From Glebionis coronaria (taxonomy: Eukaryota; Streptophyta; Magnoliopsida; Asterales; Asteraceae), in assembly GCA_025667525.1 (NCBI GenBank), contig CM046878.1, forward strand, positions 575,216,868 to 575,280,867: a DNA stretch of 64,000 nucleotides. Reading direction: 5' to 3'. A program made the translations under genes and the position numbers. The notes beneath the pieces are model-generated. The model did no database searches, was not told where the DNA came from, and saw only the letters and a program-made list of their open reading frames with translations. Below, in pieces: positions 18,850 through 31,230 of this stretch (its first letter is position 1; each line of letters opens with the position of its first letter).

Positions 18850-20806
18850 AAAAACTTTCTTTGCCGGCCATATTACTTGTACTTACGTCTCTTTGTCAAA
18901 ACCAAGTGTCAATGTAAATGATACAAACAATTTAAGTTCTCATTTTTTTCCCTTTTGAATTTACAAAATTAAGTTAATTAGCCGCTAATAGTATTTGTCA
19001 AGCAAGTGTTAAATTTTGATGCCTTTTTGTTTAAAGTGTGCCTACTACACGAAAGTAGTTTTGAGGAAAAGAAAGAAAATTGTGACATATCAATCGCTTG
19101 TCATAAGAAGCAAAAATGATAAAAGCTTGTCCAGAACAATCCCAGTGCCAAGGAAAATGACTTTTTTACACTAGCATATAATACGTGTAGAAAACTGTTG
19201 TTTCGTAAAATAGTAGTGAATAAATATAAAACCACCAAAATGATTTGTGTCTGAATGGCACCTCATGTTATGTGTGAAGCATCTCTACCAAATAATGTTA
19301 TGTGTCATTACAAAAAAAAAGCTACACACGAAAATAACAGGAAGAAATGATAATTTACACTTCTTTGCTTACTTTATATATCCTGCTATATTTTACTCAC
19401 TTAAATTGGGGTTTACATTATATTGTTTCATTTGAACACTCGTTTTGGTAAGAAAAAAAAGTTCTATTTGGGTGTAAACTAACAAATTAGGTTTCCAAAT
19501 TTTATTTCTTTTTGTTATGTTACAAATGTAATGAAGTGGGTTAGGTTCAAAATGTGAACTTTTGAATTATTAACGTTGTCCAACTAATAGAATGAGATAT
19601 AATTGGGCCTGAAAGAAGAAAGTATTTGGGCTCAGTAGGTCACAAAGGACTCTTAGATCTAAATGGACACCAATTCCATTTGTAATAACCTATGGGGTCT
19701 ACCAAATATGTTTGTTCATACCATGACGGTGCACAGACACATACAACCGAAGCTTTCTGGCAACTATGCGACGGGGGTTTCCCTGGAAGCACGGTAACCA
19801 GAAAGAATTTTGTCACGTAATGTATATATTTGCTAAAAATATCTATTTTTTCAAAATGAACCCGGTTACAAAATTATGTATAATAGTATTAAAAATTTTG
19901 TGTACCCGATGATTTTATAGTTCAGCTTCGCCCCTAATGTGACGAGTAACCAACCAAGGAACTGAGGAAAAGGCAAGGATCTTACGAATATTAAATAAAG
20001 TATCAGACGTATCTACTTGGTTTGTTCATAGGAAAAGGTTGTAATTTTGTTTTGAATTTTAAATCCCACATGGGTAAAGTAATAAAACTTTGCTTACTTT
20101 ATATATTGTGTTGTAATAATCTAACTCAATTTGGGATTAGCATTATATTGTAACACATAGTACCTTCAATTGGTTAAAAAGATAAATATATTCAATTGAG
20201 GTTTCATGTGTTACATTCAATTCAAGTTCTCTTAAATTTTTTTATTTCTTTTTGTTATGTTTCATTTGATGTTTAATAATGCGAGAGCAGAATAATATAA
20301 TGAGATTTCACATGCTACGATCAAGACCATCAACTATTAGAAAGCATCTTCATCATGATCTCTTACTGACAAAATTAGGTTAATAAGCCGCTAATCATAT
20401 TTGGAAAGCGAGTCTTAAATTTATGAGGCCTTTTTGTTTAACTCGTACGCTTTAATTGCCTACCATACATCAAAGTAGTTCTGGAGGCAAGAAAAGAAAG
20501 TTGTGACGTATCAATCGTGTTTTACTAATGACTGTTGCTAAGAGGGTTATACATATTTACAGTAATATTTTTGCTCAAAAGAAAGCTACACACAAATTAA
20601 TGTTCTTTGAAATAAAATTTTCTTTTAAAACTCTTGCAAGCACATTTTTAACATTAGGTACGCTATCGGAAAATAAACAACACAAGAAAAGAAACGGCCG
20701 TCTGCCTTTTCTTGGCTCATCCTGACCATTAGTGTCACTATTCATCTTCTGGCGATTGCACATTGTATCTACGTTTCATTCATTTCTGCAACATTAACCT
20801 TTATAT
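18850..20806. repeat. SDH6 downstream region with diverged duplicated blocks (copy A)
   Basis: No gene recognised. Two blocks recur in diverged form: ~18965-19110 with ~20375-20530 (AATTAGCCGCTAAT, GCCTTTTTGTTTAA, TATCAATCG), and ~19360-19580 with ~20090-20270 (GCTTACTTTATATAT, TTATTTCTTTTTGTTATGTT). The second block also matches ~55870-56090, so it is a dispersed repeat. Copy B is at 31234-33190. Confidence 0.55.
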
Positions 20807-22573
20807 AAAGGAGGAGAATCACGCATCCATAGGAGCAGTGATTCTCCTCACAAACCGACTTAAATATAATATCCGTCCTCTCTCACAGTCTTCATTCCCT
20901 CTCACAACTTTTTCACACACCAACACATAGATGTTCCGTTTCATTGATTCCGTTACATTAATGGTCACCCCGTTTTTTATTAATTGGGGTGTTGATTTGC
21001 CCTTTGGGGCTGATTAGTTTGGCTTTTGGAGATTCATTTTTAATTTGCCTTCTTAATTAATTGCTCATTACAATTAATGCTGGGCTGCCCTTTTATTTGG
21101 CTCTTGGCCCTTACTTGGTGGTATATATACCACCAATAATTTTTATCTCGCCATAGCCAGTATATGAAAAAAAAGGCCTCCATTGTTTTGGTATAGATCT
21201 AGATGATCCGCCACGTATTCTTGGTGTGAGTTTAACCATGGTGACGGAATCCATTGTTTTGGCACAGATCTAGATGATCTGCCACGTATTCTTGATGTGA
21301 GTTTAACCATGGTGACAGAAGCAGCCTCATAAAAGGTATACACATGTTATTTCACTCAATTATTAGCTTAATTACTCAATTATCTTAATTAATTAGGGTT
21401 AGGGATTTTGGTTTTCTGCTGATTAGGTTGGTCTTAATTTCTTTTCGTGTAGCCGTGATTTGTTGCCTTCGGTAACTCGATCTGCTCGGATTCGTATCAT
21501 GAAGCAGTGAGTTATTGGGGTGTGATGAAAACCCTTTGTTGGGTCTGATGGAAACCCTTATTTTTAGCTCTGATTCACAGATTCAGTTCGTACCAGGTCT
21601 GATGGAAACCCTTTCTTGAACATTACATTTTAATATTGGATTGGCAGCCTATTTATTGTTCATAGTGTTGCATGATTTTCCTTTTATCATAAATTAGATG
21701 ATGTTGAATTCATACCGGGTTTGATAGAAACCCTTTCGTGTGTTTGATGGAAAGCCTAAATTTTTTAGCTCTGGGTATTTATTCTTTGTGGTTTGAACCG
21801 CATACCCATAACCCTCTTCGTTGCCACTAGGTTCTTCGTTGCCTCCGTTCATGACGTGCGACGTTGATACTCGGTAGGTGGCGTCAGTTTTGTTTGGTGG
21901 TTGTTTCCTTTTACGGTCCTGCTGGTTCATAGAGAAAGTGTCATGACCTTGACTAGCTTACCTCAACTTAATCACACTGAGTTTTGAAAACAGTTTTTAG
22001 CCGTCCAGATTCATAAAAATAAAAAAATCTAATTTATGAGGATAATTATTTGCTTCTTATGCGACTTTTATGTTACACTTATGTCAAAGGGGAGAAAACA
22101 GGCGGATAACGATGGCCACAAGTGACCCGCATCTTGGCAGGGCATCACGGGTCCGTGTTTGCAGCCATGGCGGGTCACACGGTCGTTTATCCGGTTCTGG
22201 ATTTTAAAGGGGCTGTGATGATGGTCTAACAGCCTGTTTTGGCGGGCTTGATAAATATTAGATTACGCGCACCTTGGCGAGGCAACCTCGGTTGGTTCGC
22301 AGCCATGGTGTCCGCTTCTTTTTATTCTGATAAATGCCTTATCTGAGCCTGGTGATAAACTTTCTTCTGTTTATGCAGTCTGGGGTTTTGTAGCCGCTCT
22401 TAAAAAACTTTTTGCAACCTAATGTAATGGAATCAATGAAACGAAAGATCTATGTGTTGGTGTGTGAAAAAATTGTGACACGGAATGAAGACTGCGAGAT
22501 AGGACATATATTATATTTAAGTCGGTTTGTGAGGAGAATCACTGCTCCTATGGATGCTTGATTCTCCTCCTTT
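20807..22573. mobile_element. Inverted-repeat structure with terminal hairpins (copy A)
   Basis: Arms 20807-20960 and 22420-22573 are inverse copies (about 154 bp, roughly 90% by eye). Each arm starts with its own short hairpin, GAGGAGAATCA ... TGATTCTCCTC around CATCCATAGGAGCAG. The rest of the arm looks like promoter plus leader sequence (TTAAATATAATAT, then CT-rich with CACACACC). No clear target duplication and no transposase. A weaker third relative of the right arm lies at ~22800-22945. It could be a foldback element or an inverted duplication of a promoter. Confidence 0.6.
21180..21321. repeat. 71-bp direct tandem duplication (copy A)
   Basis: Two units, 21180-21250 and 21251-21321, begin CCATTGTTTTGG and contain AGATCTAGATGAT and TTTAACCATGGTGAC, with six or so differences. 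Copy B is at 33566-33707. Confidence 0.9.
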
Positions 22574-23700
22574 TGTTTAACATAGTATTACCCGTCGCTT
22601 GGCGCGGCAGGTCTTTCGATTTGCAGCCGCGACACGATCACCATTTGTCTGCCTTACTGATTGTTCTTAGCAGTTAATGGGATCGATTGTATGTGATTAG
22701 CTCATTTGCACGACCCGGGTTAAACCTGAGATCGCACGTATCTTGGCAGGGTAACCTCTTGAGGTTGCAACCATGGCGTTTGTATCCGATTTTTTCTTGA
22801 ACGGTTCGTGAGAGTAGAGAGAAGTAGAGAAGTAGGTGTAGAGTTTGTGAGATGAGATGTGGGTTTGTGAGAGGAAGCAGAAATGATATTTTAGTTTTGA
22901 TAGAGGATAATCACTATTCCTATGGATTCTTGATTCTCCTCTATTATATATAAGAAAGTTTATAATGTGAAGTGAGTGGTTGTTCATGGTACACCGGGAT
23001 TTTGACTGGTCCTCATGAGCAAACCGGGTTAAACTTGATATTCCACCCTTTGGTATATGCAATTGTTAGGGCTGTTCCTGGCCCTTTGATTGTTTGCTGC
23101 CGTTTATATAACTTGTCTCCTGGCATGGTAGGTCTTTGTACTTGCACCCACGAAAAGCCTAACATTATTGGACTTTGTTTCTTCAATATTTTTTTGGGTC
23201 CATTAAATTTATGGTGGGGTTCCAGCTGTTGGAACCCCGTATGTTTTTGGGACATGATAATCAGTTACAATGACATGGGGTAAATCATTAATTTCAGTAG
23301 AACGTTGCTGCACTTATGGTGCACATGTTTTGCCCTGAACAGTATCTCGCCTCACCACCCAGTATACATTCATGATCGGTAAGCGGTGTGGTAGCGCGTT
23401 TTGTTTCCGTTGAACTTTCTGGGTTGGTTATTTCATAACGGGTTGTGATGGCTGAAAGCGATGAACAAATTGGGTTGTACGTCTAGTTACCAGTTTCCAA
23501 CTATTACAGTATTAGTTTAGCGATCATGATGATTGTCGACCTGCTTTTTATCATGATGGTTGTCGTGACTGCCGGCGATGAAGAAACTGTTTTGTGCGTC
23601 TATTTTTCGGCTGCCAAGTATTATTAGTTTGGCGATAATGATAGGTGCCATCGAGCTGATTTTTGGCGTGGCATCACGACATCGAGTTTGTAGCCATAGC
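22125..23700. repeat. Recurring ~45-bp CTTGGC...GCAGCCATGG motif (copy A)
   Basis: Six diverged instances begin near 22132, 22268, 22598, 22741, 23117 and 23663. Each has CTTGGC or similar, then a variable centre, then TTGCAGCCATGGCG or a variant at near-constant distance. On the minus strand they share an ATG-GCT-GCA-start pattern. Spacing is irregular (about 140-550 bp). The function is unknown. Copy B repeats them at about +12,386. Confidence 0.55.
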
Positions 23701-23785
23701 AGGTCGATCACTTGAATCTCCGGTACGACGCCTTCAACTCTGAGCCATCATTTAGTCGCTTGCCGTTGACATTTTTTTTCTATCA

Positions 23786-23858
23786 CTGGCATTAAGAATC
23801 AAGTCGTCCGCCTGTGTTACACTTGGCATTGAGAATCAAGTCGTCCGCCTGTGTTACA
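23786..23858. repeat. ~37-bp direct duplication (copy A)
   Basis: Two copies of TGGCATTRAGAATCAAGTCG followed by TCCGCCTGTGTTACA, adjacent. Confidence 0.85.
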
Positions 23859-24012
23859 GTTTCCTAGCGAATCTCGCGCCGTCAGTAGTAAGTCTCATTA
23901 TATGTTGTTTGATTGTTTTTAATGAACTGTTGTTTGATTATCTCATTCATTAATTCGAGTTATAAACCGTTGTCTGATTCTTTTTTTCTACATTGTTGTT
24001 TGATTGTCTTAT

Positions 24013-24370
24013 AGGTGGGTAGCTATGGAGAAGAGTAATCTGCCGATAAAAAGGTTATTTTGTGCGACTATTCTCAAGGTAAGGGAATACAAATGATCGC
24101 TTATTTGGTTTTTATACATTTTGGATTCTAAATTTGTGCTTCGGAACATTTGTGCATTATGAATATGGAGGAAAGCTAGATACAAAGGTATTGCTAAAAT
24201 AAATATTTCAAATCAAGACAATGACTAGGAAATGAGATTTTGATTAGTGATAATATCTCATACTCTCAAATAGTGTGACGAACTCAGTTGCTATTTTTGC
24301 TGTTTGCAGGACTGAAAAGCATGGTGGGCGGTGGTTCCCCCATTCAACTGTCCGATAATTCCTAAGTAAG
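24013..24370 (+). pseudogene. Possible exon fragments of an unrecognised gene (copy A)
   Basis: An exon-like block after ...TTATAG at ~24014 reads WVAMEKSNLPIKRLFCATILK to a GTAAGG donor at ~24080. A second block after TTTGCAG at ~24310 runs to TAAGTAAG at ~24365. The two do not give an obvious long joined frame. The gypsy element at 37323 (copy B) interrupts sequence that may continue this gene at 50989. The signals are splice-site-like only; I do not recognise the product. Confidence 0.25.
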
Positions 24371-24936
24371 TTTATTATTATCTAATCAGGCTTTCCTGTT
24401 CATGCCTATGCACTTAAATAAATCAAGCTGCTATAGGTCCAAAATTTATTAATGAGCAATCCCAAACACTCACTATCGAGTAGATTTACTCAAATTTGAC
24501 ACCATTTTATAAATATGGGGGATAACAGATACTACCATCAGTAGCTTTCGGTTAATTATCAATGGAATAATATAACAACTATGGCTAAAATGTAAAACAC
24601 AGCTTTTAGAACTTTGTTGTGTCAGGCAATCTGAATTGTCAACATTTTACCGCGATTTTGGAATTCTTTTTCGCTAATTGGTTTACAATTTTTTACTTGT
24701 TAAAGACTCATCAGAACCTACGTCTTTCTTACACATTTTAAGTTATGATATCAGCTTATTAGAACTTATTTGGGCTTATAACATCTTATAAAAGTGTTTT
24801 CTTTATTTTAAAGGGCGTTTGGCAACAGCTTTAACAACATACTTTATAGTTCTTTGTATTAAACGCTTCAATTAATTTTAACCCTCAAAATTAATTTTTT
24901 TTATTTTAAAGGGATAACAGATACTACCAGCAGGTG

Positions 24937-27708
24937 TGATGTAGTGTTTTAGTATATATTTACTTTTAGGAAAAAGCAAATATAAACGCGGCAAGTATTA
25001 AACTTGACGATTTAATGAAAAACCGACAAATCGAATAAATGCGGGTTCGTTCTCGAAGGAGGTGTATATTGTGTATGCCAATTAATAAAATAACAATGTT
25101 TGGATTAGTGACGTTTTTTGGTTTAGAAGAGAAAAATAAAAGACGAGCTACGACTACGATTTAAACTACGATGAATGACGTAAAACGCGAACGTAAATAC
25201 GTAAAACGTGACGAATTTAAAATTAAAACCTAAAAATTAATTAAATGATTAAACTAAGTCTTAAATAATATAAATAAGAATAAAAATCCAACAAAAATAT
25301 TTTAAAACCTTTTATTAATTAAATATTCAATTTTTAATGCTAATTAAAGCCCAAAAATTAAATATAATTAACAAAATGTCCAAAATATTAATTTATTGAA
25401 CTAATAACTAACTTATATTATTTAAAGACTAAAAACTATTTTTCTTGAATTTTAAAAACTATTTTTCTATTTTTTAATGACTTAAAACTATTTTTAAATT
25501 AAAATAATCCTAAAAAATAATAAAATAATGACAAAATTAATCTAACAATTTTAAAAATCTTAAATTACCCTAATGAACAGTAGAAAATTGAAAAAGTTTG
25601 AAAAATGTAAAATTTATCACTAAAAGACAAAACAGTTTATTAAATAAACCCTAATTAACTTAATTTAATTATAAAAAATAATTAAAAAGGTGAACAGTAA
25701 CTAATTTTTAAACCAAAAATCTTAAACTAATTTTCTAAACCTAAGAAAAATATTAAATCTGAAAAATATATATTTTTACCACTAAAAGACAAAAACAGAA
25801 TATTAAAAAGTAATTAAAATATCTAAATAATATAAAAAATGGAAAATGAACAGTAAAATAAAAAGTGATTAAACTGAAAAATCAAGAATTAAAAAAAAGA
25901 ATATAGAAAAAAGAATTATGACCTAACTCCTATTTAAGGGCACTAAAGACAAAAAACTTAGAATCTGATAGTGACCTTTTTTGGTTTCTGTCTTTTTGTG
26001 CAAGCAGGGGGAACAAATACAAAAGCAGTGGGAAAGGAGTTCCCACTGCTTGTGTTAAAAAACGGATCTGGGCAATCAATTGCTTGTAACTTGATGATTA
26101 CTTGGATTCTTTGGACAACCAAGGCACCCCTACACTCAGTGGAGTGTAGGGAGTCAAAATAAAGCAAAAAAAACACAAGTTCAATACAAGAAAAACACAA
26201 AAACGGGCAAGAACAGTTACTGTTTTCAGAAAGATGGCTGTGGTGTTGGTTGCTGATATAGATGGCACAATGGTGAGTTTCAAGGGCCTAGAACTTGCAC
26301 ACAACACATCCAAACAACACACAATCAAACCCTAACCCTAGATGGACCTATAATCTAACATACAATGCAAGATGGTGGTCAAATTAAACAGAAATAAGGC
26401 ACAGTGATGCTAATTCTGATTTTATAGGCAGATTATGTCAAATGAGCATACAACTTGCTTTTTAAACTTATCAAAACTCAAAGCAATTATCCTACTAACT
26501 AACACTACCCTATTGAAGTGTGTTTAAGCTGATTACAAGCCAAATATAGGTAAAATAACCAGCCTATCAAGCAAACCCAAACACCCCCTTAATTTACTGA
26601 AACTTGATTTTAACAAAGATGCTTGACAAAGGTGACTTCAAACTGACTAATCAACACTCAAACATACTTCAGGAACAACATACAAGCATAAACAACAATT
26701 ATACTATCATTCAAATAACAAATCCCATAATAATCACATAAGCATCAAACTAAAGCAAGTTTAGTGGGTTCAAGCTATACCTGCCTGACCTACATCCAGG
26801 CCAGGCTATGGCCTGCTGATGCCATCACCAAGTGAGCTTAAAGGAGAGCTTAAGAGATTAGAACAAATGCTATCAATGTAGAGATGCTAGTGGTGGATAT
26901 CAAGATCCACACACCCAATATATCTTCAAAAATTCTTAAAAATCCTTCTTGAACCTGCCAAAAATAACAACAAGGAATAGTGACCTGTTAACACAAGCCA
27001 ATAAGCTAAAAAAATCAAGCTTATTGAATAAGCTGCTTCTAGCTTATTGCTTCAAGATAAATAAAAAAACTGATACTTTTCAAAATCCTTTTTAAACTAT
27101 ACTTGTGAAAACAACTAAACTACACCAATCTCAATCAATCAACAAGCCTAAAGCTTCCACTTTCACTTCCACTTTAAGCCTAGATGATTTTCAAAAAATT
27201 GGTAAGAACACGTTTTTACTTTCTTGAAAACTTCTGAAAACTGAACCCTTGTGAAACTTTTTTAAACTAACTTTGAAATTCAAACAAACCTTAAACTAGA
27301 AAAACAGAATAATGGAACACAGTATTTATGCCAAAAAACTCAAGCTTTCATTATCATTAATAACTTAAAAATTTTTACATAAAAAACTGGAACAATCTGA
27401 AATGAGGCACATACCACCTCATTTTATACTAACTAGAAGAAACTACTAGAAGAACTAACTACATGAAACCCTAATAAACAAAATTCCAATCATGCCCTTG
27501 GTCTTCTTGTTCAAATCTTGGTCAAAATTAAGCCATGTGAAGTGCCAGCTGTTTGAATGTATCTTGGCCCTTTGTTTTTGCTTGGAGAAGTTAACAATCA
27601 CCTTGGAACCGTAGATGAGCTGTGCCAAGCTTGTCTTGTTGCTAAACGAGTACAGAGAGCATGTGGGTGGGGTTGTATGGTGAGAGTGACATTGCTTGGG
27701 GAGTTGGG
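24937..27708 (-). repeat. Truncated gypsy LTR (copy A of the duplication)
   Basis: Starts TGATGTAGTG directly after AGGTG, exactly as the left LTR at 37323, and stops at 27708 after 2,772 of 3,567 bp. At 27708 the sequence jumps to a CACTA end. The internal region and second LTR are absent, so the gypsy insertion predates the duplication. Confidence 0.9.
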
Positions 27709-27939
27709 GTTGTAAACGAGTACTTACATACCAAGTGTCTTATTAGGGTCCCCTATAATGCAACCATTAAAAATGTGTGTCATGTAAATGCTCTTATTTA
27801 GACCATAATAACTAGTGTCCTATTAGGTTTCACCATATTAGGACTTAAAAGGTAAACCGTTCTATTATATATGTTTTTAGGACGACATTAAAAAAGGCGT
27901 CCCACAAAAGAGTCCTGAAAAACACTATTTTTTGTAGTG
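27709..27939. mobile_element. Orphan CACTA terminus of a second family
   Basis: Ends ATTTTTTGTAGTG at 27939; the reverse complement begins CACTACAAAAAATAGTG, a classic CACTA terminus, with GGACTC/GGACG subterminal motifs. No partner end was found, so it is truncated at the duplication junction (27708/27709). Confidence 0.7.
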
Positions 27940-27942
27940 ATC

Positions 27943-27966
27943 GGGGGGGGGGGGGGGGGGGGGGGG
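27943..27966. repeat. Homopolymer of 24 G
   Basis: 24 consecutive G three bases after the CACTA terminus. It could form a quadruplex; the length is uncertain because such runs sequence poorly. Confidence 0.9.
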
Positions 27967-28565
27967 TTGACAAATGTCATCAGACTGTGTATGCCTCTGT
28001 TAGTTTTCCCTACTCTTTGTATGTTCGTGGCACCATAACCAGTAATCCTTTTCGCATGGTGTGTTGTATCTGTAGTTTTATATGCCGACCTTATGCTGAT
28101 TACTTCTTTAAATGGAGTTAGGGCTTAGGCTAATAAAACAACTTGAATGCAACCTCTAGAATCATCGTGCAAGAAATGGATTTAGCATAAAGTCATTAAG
28201 GATCCGGTACATTTATTTTAGATTTTGTGTTTTAACTCCTATCCGTTGCACCTAAGCAACTTATTTAGCAGTTTATCTTTTGTGGATGTATTCATTCCAA
28301 CACTTATGATTTCCTGTAGCTTCATACAAATACGCATCGATTTTATTATTTCTTCTTGAACAATTGAATAACTGATATCACTACTTGAACATTTATCCAT
28401 GAACGCTCTCTACCTTTATTTAAACATGTACATGCCATACCATTAATATCAAGTATTGATGGATAGACAAAACAACGTAGTTAATATGTTGGGACAACCA
28501 TATGTGTTATTTTAGATTGAAAGCTTTTCAAGGCAATAAACGTTGCAATTCATATGGAACATCCA
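27967..28565. other. Unique sequence upstream of SDH6-like copy B
   Basis: No exon recognised. It is probably intron of the SDH6-like gene, since the first exon of copy B (28853) begins at an acceptor. Its equivalent upstream of copy A falls in the gap. Confidence 0.45.
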
Positions 28566-28852
28566 ATATTTTAGTAAGGGGTGCAATTGTCACTTATTCG
28601 ATAAAGAGGATATTGTCCTTTATAAATAATCAGTGGTTTGCAGTCCGACTTAATACTTGGTATTTCCATGGTACTCTGGTCCAAAGATCAAAGTGCCAGA
28701 TTTAGCCACTAGCCGAAAATAGGATGCCCTTTAGATGATAGCACTAGATCACCAGAGCTGGTCAAAGAATGTAATCCAAGTCTGAATGATTACTGCACTT
28801 CTCAGTGACTACTATTATCAAATTTTAAGAGACTGTATTTTTCTACCAATAG

Positions 28853-29920
28853 CTGAAGACGACCCGTGATGCTGCGAAGATTATGCCTGCTGGGGGCATA
28901 ATTGGAGCCGTGTCAACTGCTGCTTTCGCGTGGAAATATTCGAGAAGTCCCCATGGTAAGAATTTCATTTGTTTGCAATTCGTTTGGTGTTTATGGTCTT
29001 TGTAAAAACTTGTGGTTTTCTATTAATTTATTTGCATTGAAGTTGGTAGAGCATGATGTCTGATAAATCATTATTTCTCTGTGAGATTTTGAGCTCGTGA
29101 ACGTGCTTGTTATAGAGCATTAGAAAAAGTCGACTTTCTTGCAAAAATGCAAAATATGAAATTAGTCGCACTGATCTTATAACGAGTGATTTTGGATAAA
29201 CAGTATAGGCACAACTGTTCTTTTTCATTTTACATATGTGAAAGTGACTCATTACATACTATGGATCGTGTTTAGTTTCAAAAATTTATCATGGGATTAT
29301 TGAAAGTTAAGATAGATAACTTATATATGGACTAGGGTATTCAAGGTATGTAAATTTATCGCTATTTGTTAGAGTGCGTAATGGGTGACTCAGCTTGTAA
29401 AAACTGGTTTGGTCAAAGCAGGCTACTTTTTGTCCAAATTCTAAAAACTGGTTTGGTCAAAACGGGCTACTTTTTGTCCAAACGGGCTACTTTTTGTCCA
29501 GGGAATTTCCCCAAGCGACATGTCGCTGGGGATACGTATCTCCATCTAAAAGTCGCTGGGGAAAAGCCCAAAATATCGTTGGGGAAGGCCTCGAATGTTG
29601 TAGTGTAATAATGTTTTTCTCAGTAATTGCTTAATGGGCATGTCAATCAGGATTATAAACTCGTATTAATATTCTCAAGTATGTTTTTTACTTTCGACAC
29701 GTAACAGATAAACACATAACCTGAGTCAACGCATGCATAGGTAAATTCATCTTCATCCTGAGCTTATTGATATTCTAGACAAACTTGCTAAAAATAACTC
29801 GTGTGGTCTGCAGGCATTGTACTTTCGTTGGGAGCAGGAGCACTGTTTGGGGCGACTTTTGGTCAAGAAATTGGGAATCATTCACTTCAACTATACAAGT
29901 TAGACACCTTGGCTGCTTAG
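28853..29920 (+). pseudogene. SDH6: SDH6-like gene, last two exons (copy B), premature stop
   Basis: Exons 28853-28955 and 29814-29920 correspond to copy A. One difference changes the residue after SRSPHG from Val to Ile (GTT to ATT at 29816). The same TAG (29918-29920) truncates the protein 15 residues early, so the nonsense change predates the duplication or the two copies are one locus. The N-terminal exons expected in a complete gene were not found in 27967-28852, making this a 3' fragment. Family assignment (mitochondrial complex II small subunit) is as for copy A. Confidence 0.6.
29364..29605. mobile_element. CACTA end fragment in the SDH6-like intron (copy B)
   Basis: Same as 16975-17216; terminus GTTGTAGTG ends at 29605, palindrome near 29506. 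Confidence 0.65.
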
Positions 29921-29967
29921 GTCAAGTTCTTGGAATGGTGGCAGAGAAAGTCTGCATCAAGCTCTTA

Positions 29968-31230
29968 GAGGGAACGGTGTGGCAAAGAGGCTGGCTCGCC
30001 GTGCCTAGGTGGCACGCTCGCCGCCTCTCGCCGCCGTTCGCCGTTACACCGCCCCCCCCCCCCTCGCCGGATGTCAAATGTCACAAAGTGACATTGCTCG
30101 TTGGTAAATAAAGTGGGGCCCACTTTTTTATTACCGTTTTCTAACGGCTAGTAAAAAAAAAAAAATTTTAAAATCAATATTTTTTCTTTATAAATACCAT
30201 ATTTTCACACACAGTTTTTTCACACACAACTCTGTTTTTTCACACACACATTCAAAAATCAAAAATGGCATGTTCATTCCCACATACCGAAGCCGAGATT
30301 AAGGCTATAGTTAACAGACAAATACTTCAACAACAACGCCGTTACGAGCAGCTTACGAAGTTAGGTGATGATTTCGATGCTGCGTCCGAAGAGAATAGGG
30401 AATTGAGCTCAGCATGTAAGAAATGCCGTGATCTCTCCCCACAGGAGCGTCAGTTTATCGACACATATCTTAGTAAGCAAGCTGAATTGGATTTCAGCCT
30501 CCGGAGATCTTGCGCAAGAAAGGCGACAAAATTTGAGGCCAGAATTGAAGAAAATACTAAATGGTTGAATAACTTTGGTTCTTCGTCCCGATATCAAACA
30601 ACACATATCGGTCCTTCGTCGCAACAACACCGAATAAGAAATGAGTCGCCCGATCTACCCTTTCCAATTCCAAACCTCACAGATGGCAGAATGACTGACA
30701 TTGAGGTGTATCAAGAATACCTAGATCAAAAAGTGTTGAGACAAACTCAGGAAGAAGAAGAAAGGGAAAGAAGGGAGCGGGAGGCGCAAATTATGGCCGA
30801 AGAAGATGAAGAAGAAACATTGCGTTGGGAGTTTCCTTGTGGTCTGTTATCGGATTCGGATCCGGGAACTGACTAATCGTATTATGTAATTTTATTTTTA
30901 ATATCGTATTATGTAATTTTATTTTTAGTATCGTATTGCATTTCCTATTGTATTTCGTATTGTCTTTTTTTTCCGTATTTTTATATTCGTAGCGTAATTT
31001 TATTTCTCGTATTTGTATTTTATTTTTTAGTATTTTGTAATTTTTAATTTTATGAAATGAATTTTTATTTTGTGTGAAAATTGAAAAATTAAATAAAATG
31101 GTGAGTGGTGGGACCCAAGTGAAGAGGAGAGAGACTAGTTGTGATAAAGGGGGTGTTTTTGGAGAAGATGAGAGAGATTAGTTGGTATGACGTGGCGCTG
31201 GTGTTTACCTAGCCGTGATACCTGATGCTC
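29968..31230 (+). mobile_element. PIF/Harbinger-like element at the SDH6 stop codon (copy B)
   Basis: Flanked by TTA at 29965-29967 and 31231-31233. It is 5 bp shorter than copy A, from shorter C, A and T runs. Confidence 0.6.
30265..30876 (+). CDS. Unrecognised 203-aa protein in a PIF/Harbinger-like element (copy B)
   Basis: Same length and frame as 17880-18491 with two substitutions (Pro for Ser in PFPIPNLTDG, Arg for Cys in ETLRWEF). Polar helical N-terminal half, Ser/Gln-rich middle, charged coiled coil EEEERERREREAQIMAEE, acidic tail. The TATA-like box and CACACA leader are conserved. No domain recognised; it could be an element accessory protein or captured host sequence. Confidence 0.6.
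   Translation: MACSFPHTEAEIKAIVNRQILQQQRRYEQLTKLGDDFDAASEENRELSSACKKCRDLSPQERQFIDTYLSKQAELDFSLRRSCARKATKFEARIEENTKWLNNFGSSSRYQTTHIGPSSQQHRIRNESPDLPFPIPNLTDGRMTDIEVYQEYLDQKVLRQTQEEEERERREREAQIMAEEDEEETLRWEFPCGLLSDSDPGTD

Larger units (their letters stand above)
16177..27708 (+). repeat. Tandem segmental duplication, copy A
   Basis: Aligns to 28566-40093 at near identity: a handful of substitutions plus length changes in homopolymers such as the C-run near 17664. The offset is 12,384-12,389. Copy A begins exactly at the gap edge and ends inside a gypsy LTR at 27708. The 857 bp preceding copy B (27709-28565) would lie in the gap for copy A. Confidence 0.95.

Noticed and set aside
20807..22573. 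Calling the inverted-repeat structure a MULE
   Set aside because: Arms are long enough, but no 8-11 bp target duplication flanks them and the ends do not look like MULE termini.
24013..24370. Assigning the exon-like blocks to a replication protein A (RPA1)-like gene
   Set aside because: A few residues were suggestive, but no joined frame or zinc-finger/OB-fold motif could be supported.
25958..26328. Short ORFs inside the LTR copies (80, 76 and 63 codons)
   Set aside because: Present only as LTR sequence; no domain, and overlapping on both strands around a palindrome.
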